Of a stretch of 64,000 nucleotides of DNA, positions 51,802-60,292 are shown in pieces; the stretch's first letter is position 1; each line of letters begins with the position of its first letter. The notes under the pieces are model-generated. The model was not told the origin of the DNA. It saw nothing but the letters and a program-made list of their open reading frames with translations, and made no database searches. The stretch comes from Parapedobacter lycopersici (GTDB lineage: Bacteria > Bacteroidota > Bacteroidia > Sphingobacteriales > Sphingobacteriaceae): positions 62,001 to 126,000 of the forward strand of contig NZ_JAMSLW010000007.1 in the NCBI RefSeq assembly GCF_024643285.1, read 5' to 3'. The translations under genes were made by a program, and so were the position numbers.

Positions 51802-52683
51802 ATGATTGAATTACCGGTTATCCCTGCACATCAAATGCCGCGCAAACCCGATTGGCTGCGCGTCAAACTTCCTGTAGGTCAAGCATACAAACATGTCCGC
51901 AGCTTAGTCGACGAGCATAAACTGCACACCATCTGCGAGAGCGGCAATTGCCCCAATATGGGCGAGTGCTGGGGCGCAGGGACAGCCACGTTTATGATCC
52001 TGGGCAATATCTGTACGCGATCGTGCTCCTTCTGCGCTGTGGCTACCGGCAGACCCCTTGCAGTCGACCTGGACGAACCCAATCGCGTGGCGCAATCGGT
52101 GAAGCTTATGCAGGTGAAACACTGCGTGATCACCTCAGTCGACCGTGACGACCTGAGGGATGGCGGCTCGACCATCTGGGCGGAAACCGTAAATGCCATC
52201 CGCCGGGAAAGTCCCGAAACCACACTGGAAACCCTGATTCCCGATTTCAAAGGACAGTGGGATAACCTCGACCGCGTACTGGCCGTACGTCCCGAAGTTG
52301 TATCACACAACCTCGAAACCGTCCGCCGCCTCACCCGCGAAGTACGCATACAGGCCAAATACGATCGCAGTCTTGAATGCCTAAGTCGTATTTCGGCTGC
52401 CGGATTGCGCACCAAATCGGGCATCATGCTCGGCTTCGGCGAAACTGAGGCCGACGTCATTGAGGCGATGACCGACCTGTACAACGCCGGCGTACACATC
52501 CTTACCCTTGGGCAATACCTGCAGCCTACCAAGGCCCATCACCCCGTGGTTGAGTGGATTACCCCCGACCAGTTTAAATACTATCAGCAAATAGGATTGC
52601 AACTGGGTTTCAAGTACGTCGAAAGTGGGCCGCTGGTGCGTTCTTCCTACCATGCTGAGAAACACCTGTTTGATATGCAATAA
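51802..52683 (+). CDS. lipA: lipoyl synthase
   Basis: 293 aa radical-SAM enzyme that inserts two sulfurs into octanoyl groups on lipoyl-domain proteins. Both 4Fe-4S clusters are seen: auxiliary [12 protein letters not shown] (Cys45, Cys50, Cys56) and radical-SAM CTRSCSFC (Cys71, Cys75, Cys78). The C-terminal RSSYHAE holds the conserved Ser that ligates the auxiliary cluster. The start at 51802 fits family starts; a 14-codon upstream GTG is unlikely. No lipB is near. Confidence 0.97.
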   Translation: MIELPVIPAHQMPRKPDWLRVKLPVGQAYKHVRSLVDEHKLHTICESGNCPNMGECWGAGTATFMILGNICTRSCSFCAVATGRPLAVDLDEPNRVAQSVKLMQVKHCVITSVDRDDLRDGGSTIWAETVNAIRRESPETTLETLIPDFKGQWDNLDRVLAVRPEVVSHNLETVRRLTREVRIQAKYDRSLECLSRISAAGLRTKSGIMLGFGETEADVIEAMTDLYNAGVHILTLGQYLQPTKAHHPVVEWITPDQFKYYQQIGLQLGFKYVESGPLVRSSYHAEKHLFDMQ

Positions 52684-52715
52684 CTGCCCCGCGGGCATTG
52701 CAGGCAGACGGGCCA

Positions 52716-53900
52716 TCACGCGTCGGTAGTCGGCGATGTACCTCCCCTCCGCCGGTTAAGCAGGTATATCAGTGCCAGAAAGGCCACACCCGCGGCAGCA
52801 TACATAATATAGGGAATCCGCTGTATTTCATCGTGGTAAACCCATCCTGCCACCAGCGCGCCGAGCCCGATACCCGCTTCCAGCGAAATATACATGGTAG
52901 CCATGGCCTTGCCACGATGCTGCGGATGGCTCAGGTCGATGGTCCAAGCGTTAAGTGCAGGAGAAAGAATACCGGTCGCCACACCGTAAATGGAGGCGCC
53001 CACCAGCAGCCAAAACATGCTTTTACCCATTCCCAGTATCAACAGTGACACAATGAGGATGGCCATACCGGTCTTCACTACGCTGATCCGACCGTAACGA
53101 TCGGAAAGCCGGCCCGCCAAAAACCGGATCAGTAAGGATGAAACGGTAAACGCCACGAAAAACAGTCCCTTGTTGGCAATTCCCAAATGCCCGCTCCAAT
53201 CGGGAATTAACGTGAGGATGACCCCATACGCGACATAGGACAGTAAGGTGGCAATGGCTGCCGGCAATACCCGGAGGTCGACCACATCGTGGCGTGATAT
53301 CCGCAATGTCGACCACCGGAAACGCTGTCGGTTCGGCAATGTTTCTTTCATATTCATCAGGATGACGATGGAAAGCAGGGCAAAGGCCGACGAGCAGTAA
53401 AACAGGACATCAAGGGAGTAGCGCTGACTGATGGCGCTGCCCACTGCCGGCCCAAGTGCCATGCCCATGCTGAAGCACAGGCCATGGATACCGGCTGCCT
53501 CACCCCATCGTTCACGAGGGACAATATCAGCCACATACGCGGCCGTTGCCGTGGGCTTGAACCCGGTGGAAAAACCGTGGATCAGCCGAAGAAAAAGAAA
53601 ACCCGCTACGCTTCCCAGCACCGGATATAGAAATCCGCAAATAAAGCACACAATGGACCCAACGGCCATTACCGGTACACGTCCCACCGTATCGGTCAGC
53701 TTGCCACTGAATGGCCTGGAGATGCCGGCCGTAAGGGTAAATAGCGCAATGATCAGCCCCTTATACTCCGCACCTCCCATACTGCTCAGGTATGCAGGCA
53801 ATTCCGGTATCAGCATATTGAAGCTGGTCGAGAAGAGCAGTGAGCTGAGGCAGAGTAAGGCAAATGGCAGGTTATAAATGGGATGCTTTCCAGTATGCAT
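52716..53900 (-). CDS. MFS transporter (drug:H+ antiporter type)
   Basis: 394 aa, about 12 membrane segments. The MFS motif A variant is GKLTDTVGRVPVMAVG (about 63-78) and GRLSDRYGRISVVKTG (about 266-281), symmetrical in the two halves; SMGMALGPAVGSAIS is the antiporter-type motif C. The substrate is not known. A 34-codon miaE-like remnant lies 26 bp upstream on the same strand. Confidence 0.9.
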   Translation of the reverse strand: MHTGKHPIYNLPFALLCLSSLLFSTSFNMLIPELPAYLSSMGGAEYKGLIIALFTLTAGISRPFSGKLTDTVGRVPVMAVGSIVCFICGFLYPVLGSVAGFLFLRLIHGFSTGFKPTATAAYVADIVPRERWGEAAGIHGLCFSMGMALGPAVGSAISQRYSLDVLFYCSSAFALLSIVILMNMKETLPNRQRFRWSTLRISRHDVVDLRVLPAAIATLLSYVAYGVILTLIPDWSGHLGIANKGLFFVAFTVSSLLIRFLAGRLSDRYGRISVVKTGMAILIVSLLILGMGKSMFWLLVGASIYGVATGILSPALNAWTIDLSHPQHRGKAMATMYISLEAGIGLGALVAGWVYHDEIQRIPYIMYAAAGVAFLALIYLLNRRRGGTSPTTDA

Positions 53901-53925
53901 ATCGTGAAACAGGGTTCCGCACCCC

Positions 53926-54030
53926 TTAGCCGTGAATCTGCTCTTTCCTGCCGTACGACTGGATCAGCTTCCCTTCGAAATCGAGCCATTCCACCCAGCG
54001 CGGATCAGTCAGCAATTTAAGTCCAAGCAT
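53926..54030 (-). pseudogene. internally deleted miaE-like remnant (34 codons)
   Basis: An open frame with its own ATG at 54030 and TAA at 53926-53928. Residues 1-13 (MLGLKLLTDPRWV) equal, from memory, the start of Bacteroidota tRNA 2-methylthio-N6-isopentenyladenosine hydroxylase MiaE, and residues 14-34 (WLDFEGKLIQSYGRKEQIHG is the last 20) look like its extreme C-terminus (ending IHG). About 150 codons of the iron-binding core are missing, so it appears to be an in-frame internal deletion and cannot be an active enzyme. Not checked by search. An assembly artefact is possible. Confidence 0.6.
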
Positions 54031-54111
54031 AGCGACGTCGTTTTTGGGTAAGCCGCAAAATTAAGCTATTTAGTGTAATAAAAGGCGTTTATTCATCTTA
54101 TTGAAAATCGC

Positions 54112-54119
54112 TACTTTTG
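54112..54119 (+). promoter_or_regulatory. -7 promoter box of the DUF1801 gene
   Basis: TACTTTTG matches TAnnTTTG, 11 bp before the ATG at 54131. No clear -33 TTG. Confidence 0.35.
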
Positions 54120-54130
54120 CTTGATAACCA

Positions 54131-54529
54131 ATGAGCGCTATGATTCACGCTATTCAAGCCTACAACGACACCCAGGATACGGAATACCGGAAAGTCTGTG
54201 ACCTACTGTGCCGTGAGATTAGCCGCCACCTGCCTGATGCTGAACACAAGATCTGGCACGGACATCCGGTCTGGTTTCTCGAAGGCAACCCTATCGTTGG
54301 ATACAGCAAACTTAAAAATTGCATCCGTCTGCTGTTTTGGAGTGGTCAGTCATTTGATGAGGACCGGCTGCAAAAAGGAGGCAGCTTTAAAGCCGCCGAG
54401 GCCTGCTATAATACAACGGATGAGGTCAATCTTTCCGACCTGGAGCGATGGCTCGGGAAAGCGCGGACCATTCAATGGGACTACAAACACCTGGTTAAGC
54501 GCAAGGGAGTGCTCGAACGATTAAAATAG
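54131..54529 (+). CDS. DUF1801-domain protein
   Basis: 132 aa. It has the small alpha/beta fold of the DUF1801/YdhG family (HKIWHGHPVWFLEGNPIVGYS and IRLLFWSGQSFD), with a C-terminal LERWLGKARTIQWDY helix. Members are single-domain proteins of unknown function. A downstream ATG at 54140 is also possible. The next gene is 76 bp downstream. Confidence 0.9.
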   Translation: MSAMIHAIQAYNDTQDTEYRKVCDLLCREISRHLPDAEHKIWHGHPVWFLEGNPIVGYSKLKNCIRLLFWSGQSFDEDRLQKGGSFKAAEACYNTTDEVNLSDLERWLGKARTIQWDYKHLVKRKGVLERLK

Positions 54530-54605
54530 TTTTTCCTTCCGTATTACAAACAATTTGTTTTCTTTGCTATCTAATTGCTTATATAAATTAAATTCAAGTC
54601 AGGGT

Positions 54606-54935
54606 ATGAAAACAAAAATTTATGCTTTACTGGCCGTCATGATGTTGGCATTTACATTCAGTGCACCGGCATCGGCCAGAACGGAGGAAGAAAACCCGGG
54701 TAATAAAACGGAACTTACCCAAGCGGAAATTGACGCAAGACTAACCGAGATGCGTGCCCGCGTAGCCGAGATCAAAGCCATGGACCGCTCAAGCCTGAGC
54801 AAGGAAGAGCGCAGGGCCCTGCGAAAAGAACTGCGGGAAATGAACAGGCAGGCGCGCAGCTGGGGCTCTGGTGGCGTTTACCTGTCCGTGGGTGCCATCA
54901 TTATCATCATACTGGTATTGATTCTGATCTTATAA
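54606..54935 (+). CDS. small secreted/membrane protein with helical middle
   Basis: 109 aa from the ATG at 54606. A signal peptide (about 1-24, SAPASA then cleavage) precedes a charged helical region with LTEMRARVAEIKAMDRSSLS and SKEERRALRKELREMNRQ, possibly a coiled coil. A C-terminal hydrophobic stretch (about 89-109, LSVGAIIIIILVLILIL) would be a membrane anchor. It resembles small Sphingobacteriia proteins of unknown function. Confidence 0.75.
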   Translation: MKTKIYALLAVMMLAFTFSAPASARTEEENPGNKTELTQAEIDARLTEMRARVAEIKAMDRSSLSKEERRALRKELREMNRQARSWGSGGVYLSVGAIIIIILVLILIL

Positions 54936-54947
54936 AACCCTGAATTT

Positions 54948-54990
54948 CCTACCTGCCGGCCCACTACATCGTATTGAACCGGCAGGTAGG
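54948..54990. terminator. bidirectional intrinsic terminator
   Basis: A perfect 12-bp stem, CCTACCTGCCGG (54948-54959) with CCGGCAGGTAGG (54979-54990), extended by GAATT/AATTC around one bulge, and a 19-nt loop. It separates the small membrane protein gene from the convergent chitinase gene. Confidence 0.8.
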
Positions 54991-55060
54991 AATTCTTCGG
55001 GCCGCTTGCCGTCACTGCAGCACCTCAGCGCAACGCGCCTGTGCCGCAATACGAAACGGC

Positions 55061-56206
55061 TTACCGCAATGCGGCATTGATCTCATCCAGCAGGTATTCT
55101 TTCGGGTCGGAGCTGTATTCCCAGAACATAACACCGGCCATCCCGTGTTTTTTCACGTAATTACATTTATTGCGTACTGACCATTCATCGTCATACGTGA
55201 TAAATTCCTGTGTTTCCTTATTGTAGATATAGGGAGCCTTGGCCTGGGCATCCCGGTATTTTTTATAGCCCTGCTGATTTTCCACGCTGTCTTTGAGCAA
55301 CGTAAACCCGCCGCCCGACAGCCGCGATACCACACTGTCGCCCAGGCCATGTGCGGCGTCATCAGGGAGTTTATATTTACGGCCATAAAACGCGATCCCC
55401 ATCACCAGCTTTTCGACTGGTACGCCCGCCGCCACAAACTCCTGAACGGCTTTATCAGCTGAATTTGTGCTGTTCGCCTTATCAGAAGCGAATAAGTTGG
55501 TGTGGTGCCCCGCCGTCCGGCCGGAATAATCATATGTCATCAGGTTTACGAAATCGAGGTACCGCTCAGCACGGCCCATCTCCGTGCTCTCCAGAAAGCT
55601 ACTGAATGCCCCCACAGCCGTGGTGAGTAATTTCTCCTCACCGGTTTCGCGTTCCAGGGCATCCAGCTCCTTCCGTAGCTCGGCGAACATGGTTGTGAAA
55701 TTCTCCTTATCCTCCGGCCGGTATACATTACCCTCATATCCTGGGCGGCCCGGATATTCCCAGTCAATGTCGACACCATCCAGGTTATGCTTCCGGATGA
55801 TATCCACGGCACTGGCCGCAAAAGCCCGGCGCGCGGTATCGGAGCGCACCGCATCTGAAAAATTGCCGCTCCAGGTCCATCCCCCCAGGGAAATCAGTAT
55901 TTTCAGGTCGGGATTCTGTAACTTAAGCGCCCTCAATTTCCGGAAATTAACGGTGTCCGTCTGCTCATTGGTAAGCACCGCACGGTTATTCACTACATTG
56001 ACAAAGGCATAGTTGATGTGAGTAAGCTTATTAGCTGCAACGTTTTCGATATCGGCCAGGCCCCTGAAGCCACCGACGTAGCCGATGATTACGGGCAGTT
56101 TGCCATCCGCCGGAGGCGGGGGAGTGGTCATCGGGCGGCTCTCCGCAGCCGATGCGAGCAGCAGCGAAATGCCAAACAAAGTACTTTTAATCAGCATGGT
56201 ATTCAT
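55061..56206 (-). CDS. glycoside hydrolase family 18 chitinase-like enzyme
   Basis: 381 aa with a signal peptide (about 1-23). GH18 motifs: LGGW (107-110) and DGVDIDWEYPG (143-153), giving the DxxDxDxE catalytic sequence with Glu150 as acid; MTYDY and MFWEYSSD follow. It hydrolyses beta-1,4-N-acetylglucosamine bonds and would act in the periplasm or outside. No chitin-binding domain is seen, and no chitin SusCD is near. A 12-bp tandem repeat directly precedes the start. Confidence 0.94.
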   Translation of the reverse strand: MNTMLIKSTLFGISLLLASAAESRPMTTPPPPADGKLPVIIGYVGGFRGLADIENVAANKLTHINYAFVNVVNNRAVLTNEQTDTVNFRKLRALKLQNPDLKILISLGGWTWSGNFSDAVRSDTARRAFAASAVDIIRKHNLDGVDIDWEYPGRPGYEGNVYRPEDKENFTTMFAELRKELDALERETGEEKLLTTAVGAFSSFLESTEMGRAERYLDFVNLMTYDYSGRTAGHHTNLFASDKANSTNSADKAVQEFVAAGVPVEKLVMGIAFYGRKYKLPDDAAHGLGDSVVSRLSGGGFTLLKDSVENQQGYKKYRDAQAKAPYIYNKETQEFITYDDEWSVRNKCNYVKKHGMAGVMFWEYSSDPKEYLLDEINAALR

Positions 56207-56208
56207 TG

Positions 56209-56231
56209 GTTAGTTAATAAGTTAGTTAATA
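56209..56231 (-). repeat. 12-bp tandem duplication in the chitinase leader
   Basis: GTTAGTTAATA occurs at 56209-56219 and again at 56221-56231, directly before the chitinase ATG at 56206. Copy-number change here could alter translation. Confidence 0.55.
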
Positions 56232-56406
56232 TAGGCCATGGCAACAGGAGTCTGTACCGCCACGTGGAGTAAAGATAAGCGTTAGTTCTGGCTTGCCCTA
56301 TATTTTTAGCCAAATTCTGTCGTAACGGCATCGTACCCAGCCCGATGGACAGGAGCATTGGCCATGGTCCGGGTTACCGACGGGATCGTCGTGTACTAAG
56401 GGAATA

Positions 56407-56880
56407 CTATTGCACGACCTTATTGGCGCAGGCCGAGCTTGCAAAGGCTTCCGGCTTGGCTTTAAACACAAAACCCATGCTGAGGATATAACCCATGGCA
56501 TCGTGAAGTGCCTGATTGGATTTGAACATGGGATTGGTATTGATATCGGCATGCACCTCCAGGTCCACATTATAACGGTCGAGCAGGTCGCACAGCGGAT
56601 ACGCAATCTCAATCGACCGCTGCACTTCAGCCAGCATACGCTCCTTGATGGTCATTTTAACGGATGTCCGGTCCTGATGAATGTACATGAAGCCGCCCTT
56701 TTTCTCGCGGACGAACACGATGACGGTAGCAAACTCGGTGGTGCCGCTTTTTACTTGGGAATCGGTGCCAATGCAGACTTTAAGTTTGTTGCCCAGGGCA
56801 TATTCACGGGCGATACTGTTGGATACCTCATCGGCAATGGGTTGGCGCAAAGGTTCTCCGCTGAATTTTTTCCAGGTCAT
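56407..56880 (-). CDS. YkuK-family RNase H-like protein
   Basis: 157 aa. The YkuK (DUF458) fold begins KVCIGTDSQVKSGTTEFATV, with the acidic residue of GTDSQ, and continues with VFVREKKGGFMYIHQDRTS, VHADINTNPMFKSNQAL and GYILSMGFVFKAKPEAFASS. The family is RNase H-like in fold, with no proved function. It ends about 200 bp before the chitinase start. Confidence 0.92.
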   Translation of the reverse strand: MTWKKFSGEPLRQPIADEVSNSIAREYALGNKLKVCIGTDSQVKSGTTEFATVIVFVREKKGGFMYIHQDRTSVKMTIKERMLAEVQRSIEIAYPLCDLLDRYNVDLEVHADINTNPMFKSNQALHDAMGYILSMGFVFKAKPEAFASSACANKVVQ

Positions 56881-56965
56881 AAGATGGGAATTGGTGAAAG
56901 AACAAAATCAGGATAAAGATAAGCGCAAAGCTGCTTGTTATTAACAACTTAGTGTTATGTTTTTA

Positions 56966-56987
56966 TTAACAACAATGAGGTTGTTAA
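56966..56987. promoter_or_regulatory. inverted repeat upstream of ykuK-type gene
   Basis: TTAACAAC, AATGAG, GTTGTTAA: perfect 8-bp arms and a 6-nt centre. A further TTAACAAC copy lies at 56941-56948. Between the upp stop and the ykuK-type start on the same strand, so it may be either an operator or a weak terminator. Confidence 0.4.
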
Positions 56988-57025
56988 CATGTGTGGCTGT
57001 GGCTGCCGGCCCCTTTAACCTTCGG

Positions 57026-57670
57026 TCACTCCTTTGCCCCGTAGGCCAGGTCGCCGGCATCGCCTAATCCGGGTACGATATAGGCCTTGCTGGTGAGTTC
57101 ACTGTCAATATCGCCGACCCACAGGTGCGCTTCCGGCAGAAATGCCCGTACATGGGCCACTCCCTCCTCACTGGCGATCGCTGTAGCGATGTGCAGGGTG
57201 TCAATACGGAACGCACCGAGCAGCTCCTGGCAGATCAGCACCATCGTTTTCCCGGTGGCCAGCATGGGGTCGGCCACAATTACCGTTTTCCCGGTGAGGT
57301 CGGGTGTGTTCAGGTACTCCCTGCGCAACTCAAATGTACCGCTCTTCTTCGCCTTGCGGTACGCCGCGATAAACGCGCATTCGGCACGGTCAAAAACGTG
57401 GAGCATACCCTGGTGCAGGGGCAGCCCCGAGCGGATGGCCGCAACCAGCACGGGCTGCGCGTTAAGCAGGGCGGTTTCAGCCGTACCCAACGGGGTTTCA
57501 ATTTCCGTAGGTTCATAGGTTAGCGTCTTACTGATCTCATACGCCAGCACTTCGCCCAGCCGTTCCAGGTTACGCCGGAAACGCAGGCGGTCCGACTGTA
57601 TTGCTACGCTGCGCAGCTCGGCGAGGAAATGATTGGCAATGGTATGTTGCTCGGTTAAGACATGGACCAT
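57026..57670 (-). CDS. upp: uracil phosphoribosyltransferase
   Basis: 214 aa. It salvages uracil with PRPP to make UMP. The PRPP-binding loop is VIVADPMLATGKTMVLIC (about 130-147), and the uracil-binding C-terminal signature is YIVPGLGDAGDLAYGAKE. Its N-terminus is divergent from the E. coli protein, as in other Bacteroidota. It diverges from uvrB with a 212-bp gap. Confidence 0.94.
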   Translation of the reverse strand: MVHVLTEQHTIANHFLAELRSVAIQSDRLRFRRNLERLGEVLAYEISKTLTYEPTEIETPLGTAETALLNAQPVLVAAIRSGLPLHQGMLHVFDRAECAFIAAYRKAKKSGTFELRREYLNTPDLTGKTVIVADPMLATGKTMVLICQELLGAFRIDTLHIATAIASEEGVAHVRAFLPEAHLWVGDIDSELTSKAYIVPGLGDAGDLAYGAKE

Positions 57671-57695
57671 GGGCGGTGCTATTCGTTGTTTTTGC

Positions 57696-57703
57696 TATCT
57701 TTG
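57696..57703 (+). promoter_or_regulatory. -7 promoter box in the upp-uvrB gap
   Basis: TATCTTTG matches TAnnTTTG on the uvrB strand, 180 bp before the ATG, so the uvrB leader may be long. No clear -33 TTG. Confidence 0.35.
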
Positions 57704-57882
57704 TATCTTGCCTTGCGGAGGAACGGGTTCCTGCCAGCTACCTGTCCGTTCATTTGTTCTTCCGCGGCGCACACAGCCGGCGGCCGTGTGTAAATAACGA
57801 TCATTATGGCGCGTTTTCCGGCAATTACTTAAACAATTATGCGCCCATATGGTTTTTGGTTTAATCGCGATTTCCCATACCT

Positions 57883-59919
57883 ATGAAATTTAAACTGACT
57901 TCGGAATATGTGCCCACGGGCGACCAGCCGGAAGCCATCCGCCAGCTGGTGGAGGGGGTTAATGCAGGTGAATTGTATCAGACACTGCTCGGGGTAACTG
58001 GATCGGGCAAAACGTTTACTGTCGCCAACCTGATCGAACAAACCCAGCGGCCGACATTGATCCTAAGTCACAATAAAACACTGGCGGCGCAGCTATACGG
58101 TGAGTTCAAGCAGTTTTTCCCCGAAAACGCCGTCAACTACTTTGTTTCATATTACGACTACTACCAGCCCGAGGCATACATCGCGTCGACGAACACCTAC
58201 ATCGAAAAAGACCTTGCCATCAATGATGAAATAGAGAAACTGCGCTTACGCACCACATCGGCACTCATGTCCGGAAGGCGTGATGTCATTGTTGTTTCCT
58301 CGGTATCCTGCATTTACGGTATGGGCAATCCCGAAGATTTCTCCCGGTCGGTATTCCGGTTCGGTGTAGGGACCGTCATTAGCCGGAACGCCTTTCTACA
58401 CCGCCTGGTGGAGATTCTTTATGCCCGCACGACCACCGATTTCAAGCGGGGCACATTCCGCGTCAAGGGCGATACGGTTGACGTATTTCCCGCATACATG
58501 GATGAGGCCTACCGGATTTCCTTCTTTGGGGATGAGATTGACGAGCTGACCATCATCGATCCGATATCGGGCAAGACGCTGGAAAAAATGGAGACCATGT
58601 CGCTATTCCCGGCTAACCTCTTTGTGACCCCAAAGGAAAAGTTTACCCAATCGCTGTGGGCCATTGGCGAGGAGCTGGAACTCCGCAAAGAGCAACTGCT
58701 GCTGGATGGAAAACCACTGGAAGCCAAGCGGCTGGAGGAACGGGTGAATTATGATCTTGAAATGATGCGCGAACTGGGATATTGCAGCGGCATTGAAAAC
58801 TATTCCCGGTTTTTCGACGGCCGGCAGCCGGGCATGCGCCCATTCTGCCTGCTGGATTATTTCCCCGAAGATTACCTGATGGTGATCGATGAAAGCCACG
58901 TAACCATACCGCAGCTCCGCGCCATGTACGGCGGCGATCGCTCACGGAAGATCGCACTGGTGGATCACGGCTTCCGGCTTCCTGCCGCCCTGGATAACCG
59001 GCCACTCAACTTCCCTGAATTTGAGTCGCTGGTGACGCAGACCATCTACGTCAGCGCCACACCGGGGGATTATGAACTGCAGCAGACGGAAGGCGTGGTG
59101 GTAGAACAGGTGATCCGGCCGACCGGGCTGCTGGATCCGCAGATTGAAATCCGGCCGGTCACCACACAGGTGGACGACCTGTTGGATGAGGTGGACCTGG
59201 TAACAAAAGAAGGCGGGCGGGTATTGGTAACCACCCTGACCAAACGCATGAGCGAAGAGTTGACGAAATACATGGCCAAACTGGGTATCCGCGTGCGTTA
59301 CATCCATTCAGAAATCAAGACGCTGGAGCGGGTGGAGATCCTGCGTGGGCTCCGCCTGGGCGAATTTGATGTCCTGGTCGGCATCAACCTCCTGCGGGAA
59401 GGGCTCGATCTGCCCGAAGTGACGCTGGTGGCCATTCTGGATGCCGATAAGGAAGGGTTCCTGCGTTCAGAGCGTTCCCTGATCCAAACGATCGGCCGGG
59501 CTGCCCGTAACGATAAGGGCCGGGTAATCATGTATGCGGATTCCATCACGCAAAGCATGCGCGTTACCATCGATGAAACCAACCGCCGCCGTGAAAAGCA
59601 GATCCGGTATAACGAAGCCCATGGAATTACGCCGCGTACGGTGGGCAAATCCCGTGAAGCGATACTAGAACAGACGTCCGTGGCCGACTTCCGTGGCGGG
59701 GAAGCCAAAATCTATGTGGAACCCGAACCAACCGCCAGTATCGCTGCCGACCCGTTGGTGCAGTACATGAGCAAGCCACAACTCCAACAGGCAATAGATA
59801 ACGTGCGGAAAGGCATGGAAAAGGCCGCCAAGGATATGGACTTTCTCCAGGCTGCCAAGCTGCGTGACGAGTTGTTTGCCCTCGAGAAAACGTTTGTGGA
59901 GTTGTTTGGCGAACGCTAG
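57883..59919 (+). CDS. uvrB: excinuclease ABC subunit B
   Basis: 678 aa. It loads on damaged DNA with UvrA and forms the pre-incision complex for UvrC. It has the Walker A motif GVTGSGKTFT, the beta-hairpin SYYDYYQPEAYIAST, the helicase motif INLLREGLDLPE, QTIGRAARND, and the C-terminal UVR motif (QAIDNVRKGMEKAAKDMDF, then FLQAAKLRDEL). Length is normal. uvrA is not here. Confidence 0.97.
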   Translation: MKFKLTSEYVPTGDQPEAIRQLVEGVNAGELYQTLLGVTGSGKTFTVANLIEQTQRPTLILSHNKTLAAQLYGEFKQFFPENAVNYFVSYYDYYQPEAYIASTNTYIEKDLAINDEIEKLRLRTTSALMSGRRDVIVVSSVSCIYGMGNPEDFSRSVFRFGVGTVISRNAFLHRLVEILYARTTTDFKRGTFRVKGDTVDVFPAYMDEAYRISFFGDEIDELTIIDPISGKTLEKMETMSLFPANLFVTPKEKFTQSLWAIGEELELRKEQLLLDGKPLEAKRLEERVNYDLEMMRELGYCSGIENYSRFFDGRQPGMRPFCLLDYFPEDYLMVIDESHVTIPQLRAMYGGDRSRKIALVDHGFRLPAALDNRPLNFPEFESLVTQTIYVSATPGDYELQQTEGVVVEQVIRPTGLLDPQIEIRPVTTQVDDLLDEVDLVTKEGGRVLVTTLTKRMSEELTKYMAKLGIRVRYIHSEIKTLERVEILRGLRLGEFDVLVGINLLREGLDLPEVTLVAILDADKEGFLRSERSLIQTIGRAARNDKGRVIMYADSITQSMRVTIDETNRRREKQIRYNEAHGITPRTVGKSREAILEQTSVADFRGGEAKIYVEPEPTASIAADPLVQYMSKPQLQQAIDNVRKGMEKAAKDMDFLQAAKLRDELFALEKTFVELFGER

Positions 59920-60292
59920 CCGCCGACAATCCTGCTCCGTAAGAAGAACACTGGAAATAACCTACAAACGCATTGCCGCATGCCTGTGCTATAACCCCGC
60001 TTGCCCGCAATTCAAATAGCCCGTCCGGTTACAGGGGTATCATATTGTACATAAAGTGTACAACATTGTCCACAAATCCCAATTCCCCAATGAATGGAGG
60101 CTAGGTTCTTTTCAATCAGCAAAATAAACAAAACACACTGATAATAAGCTAAATAAATATATTAATCACGCAAGTATGAATTAACATTGTAGCGTTTCGG
60201 CATCATATTTCGTAGTATACCTAAAACGATGTTTAACCGGGTCCGACCGGAGCCGGTCTTGCAGATACGATGTTCATTTTAGCGCAACGATT
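59920..60292. other. 373-bp gap without a gene
   Basis: No gene found. It contains a perfect inverted repeat (60045-60063) followed by a similar TTGTCCACAA at 60066-60075 and an AT-rich stretch (60120-60200), probably the promoter region of the glycan cluster. Confidence 0.6.
60045..60063. promoter_or_regulatory. perfect inverted repeat, possible operator
   Basis: TTGTACA, TAAAG, TGTACAA: perfect 7-bp arms and a 5-nt spacer, followed within 3 bp by TTGTCCACAA. Lies between uvrB and the DUF4254 gene, about 230 bp from the latter. Looks like a site for a dimeric repressor. Confidence 0.45.
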
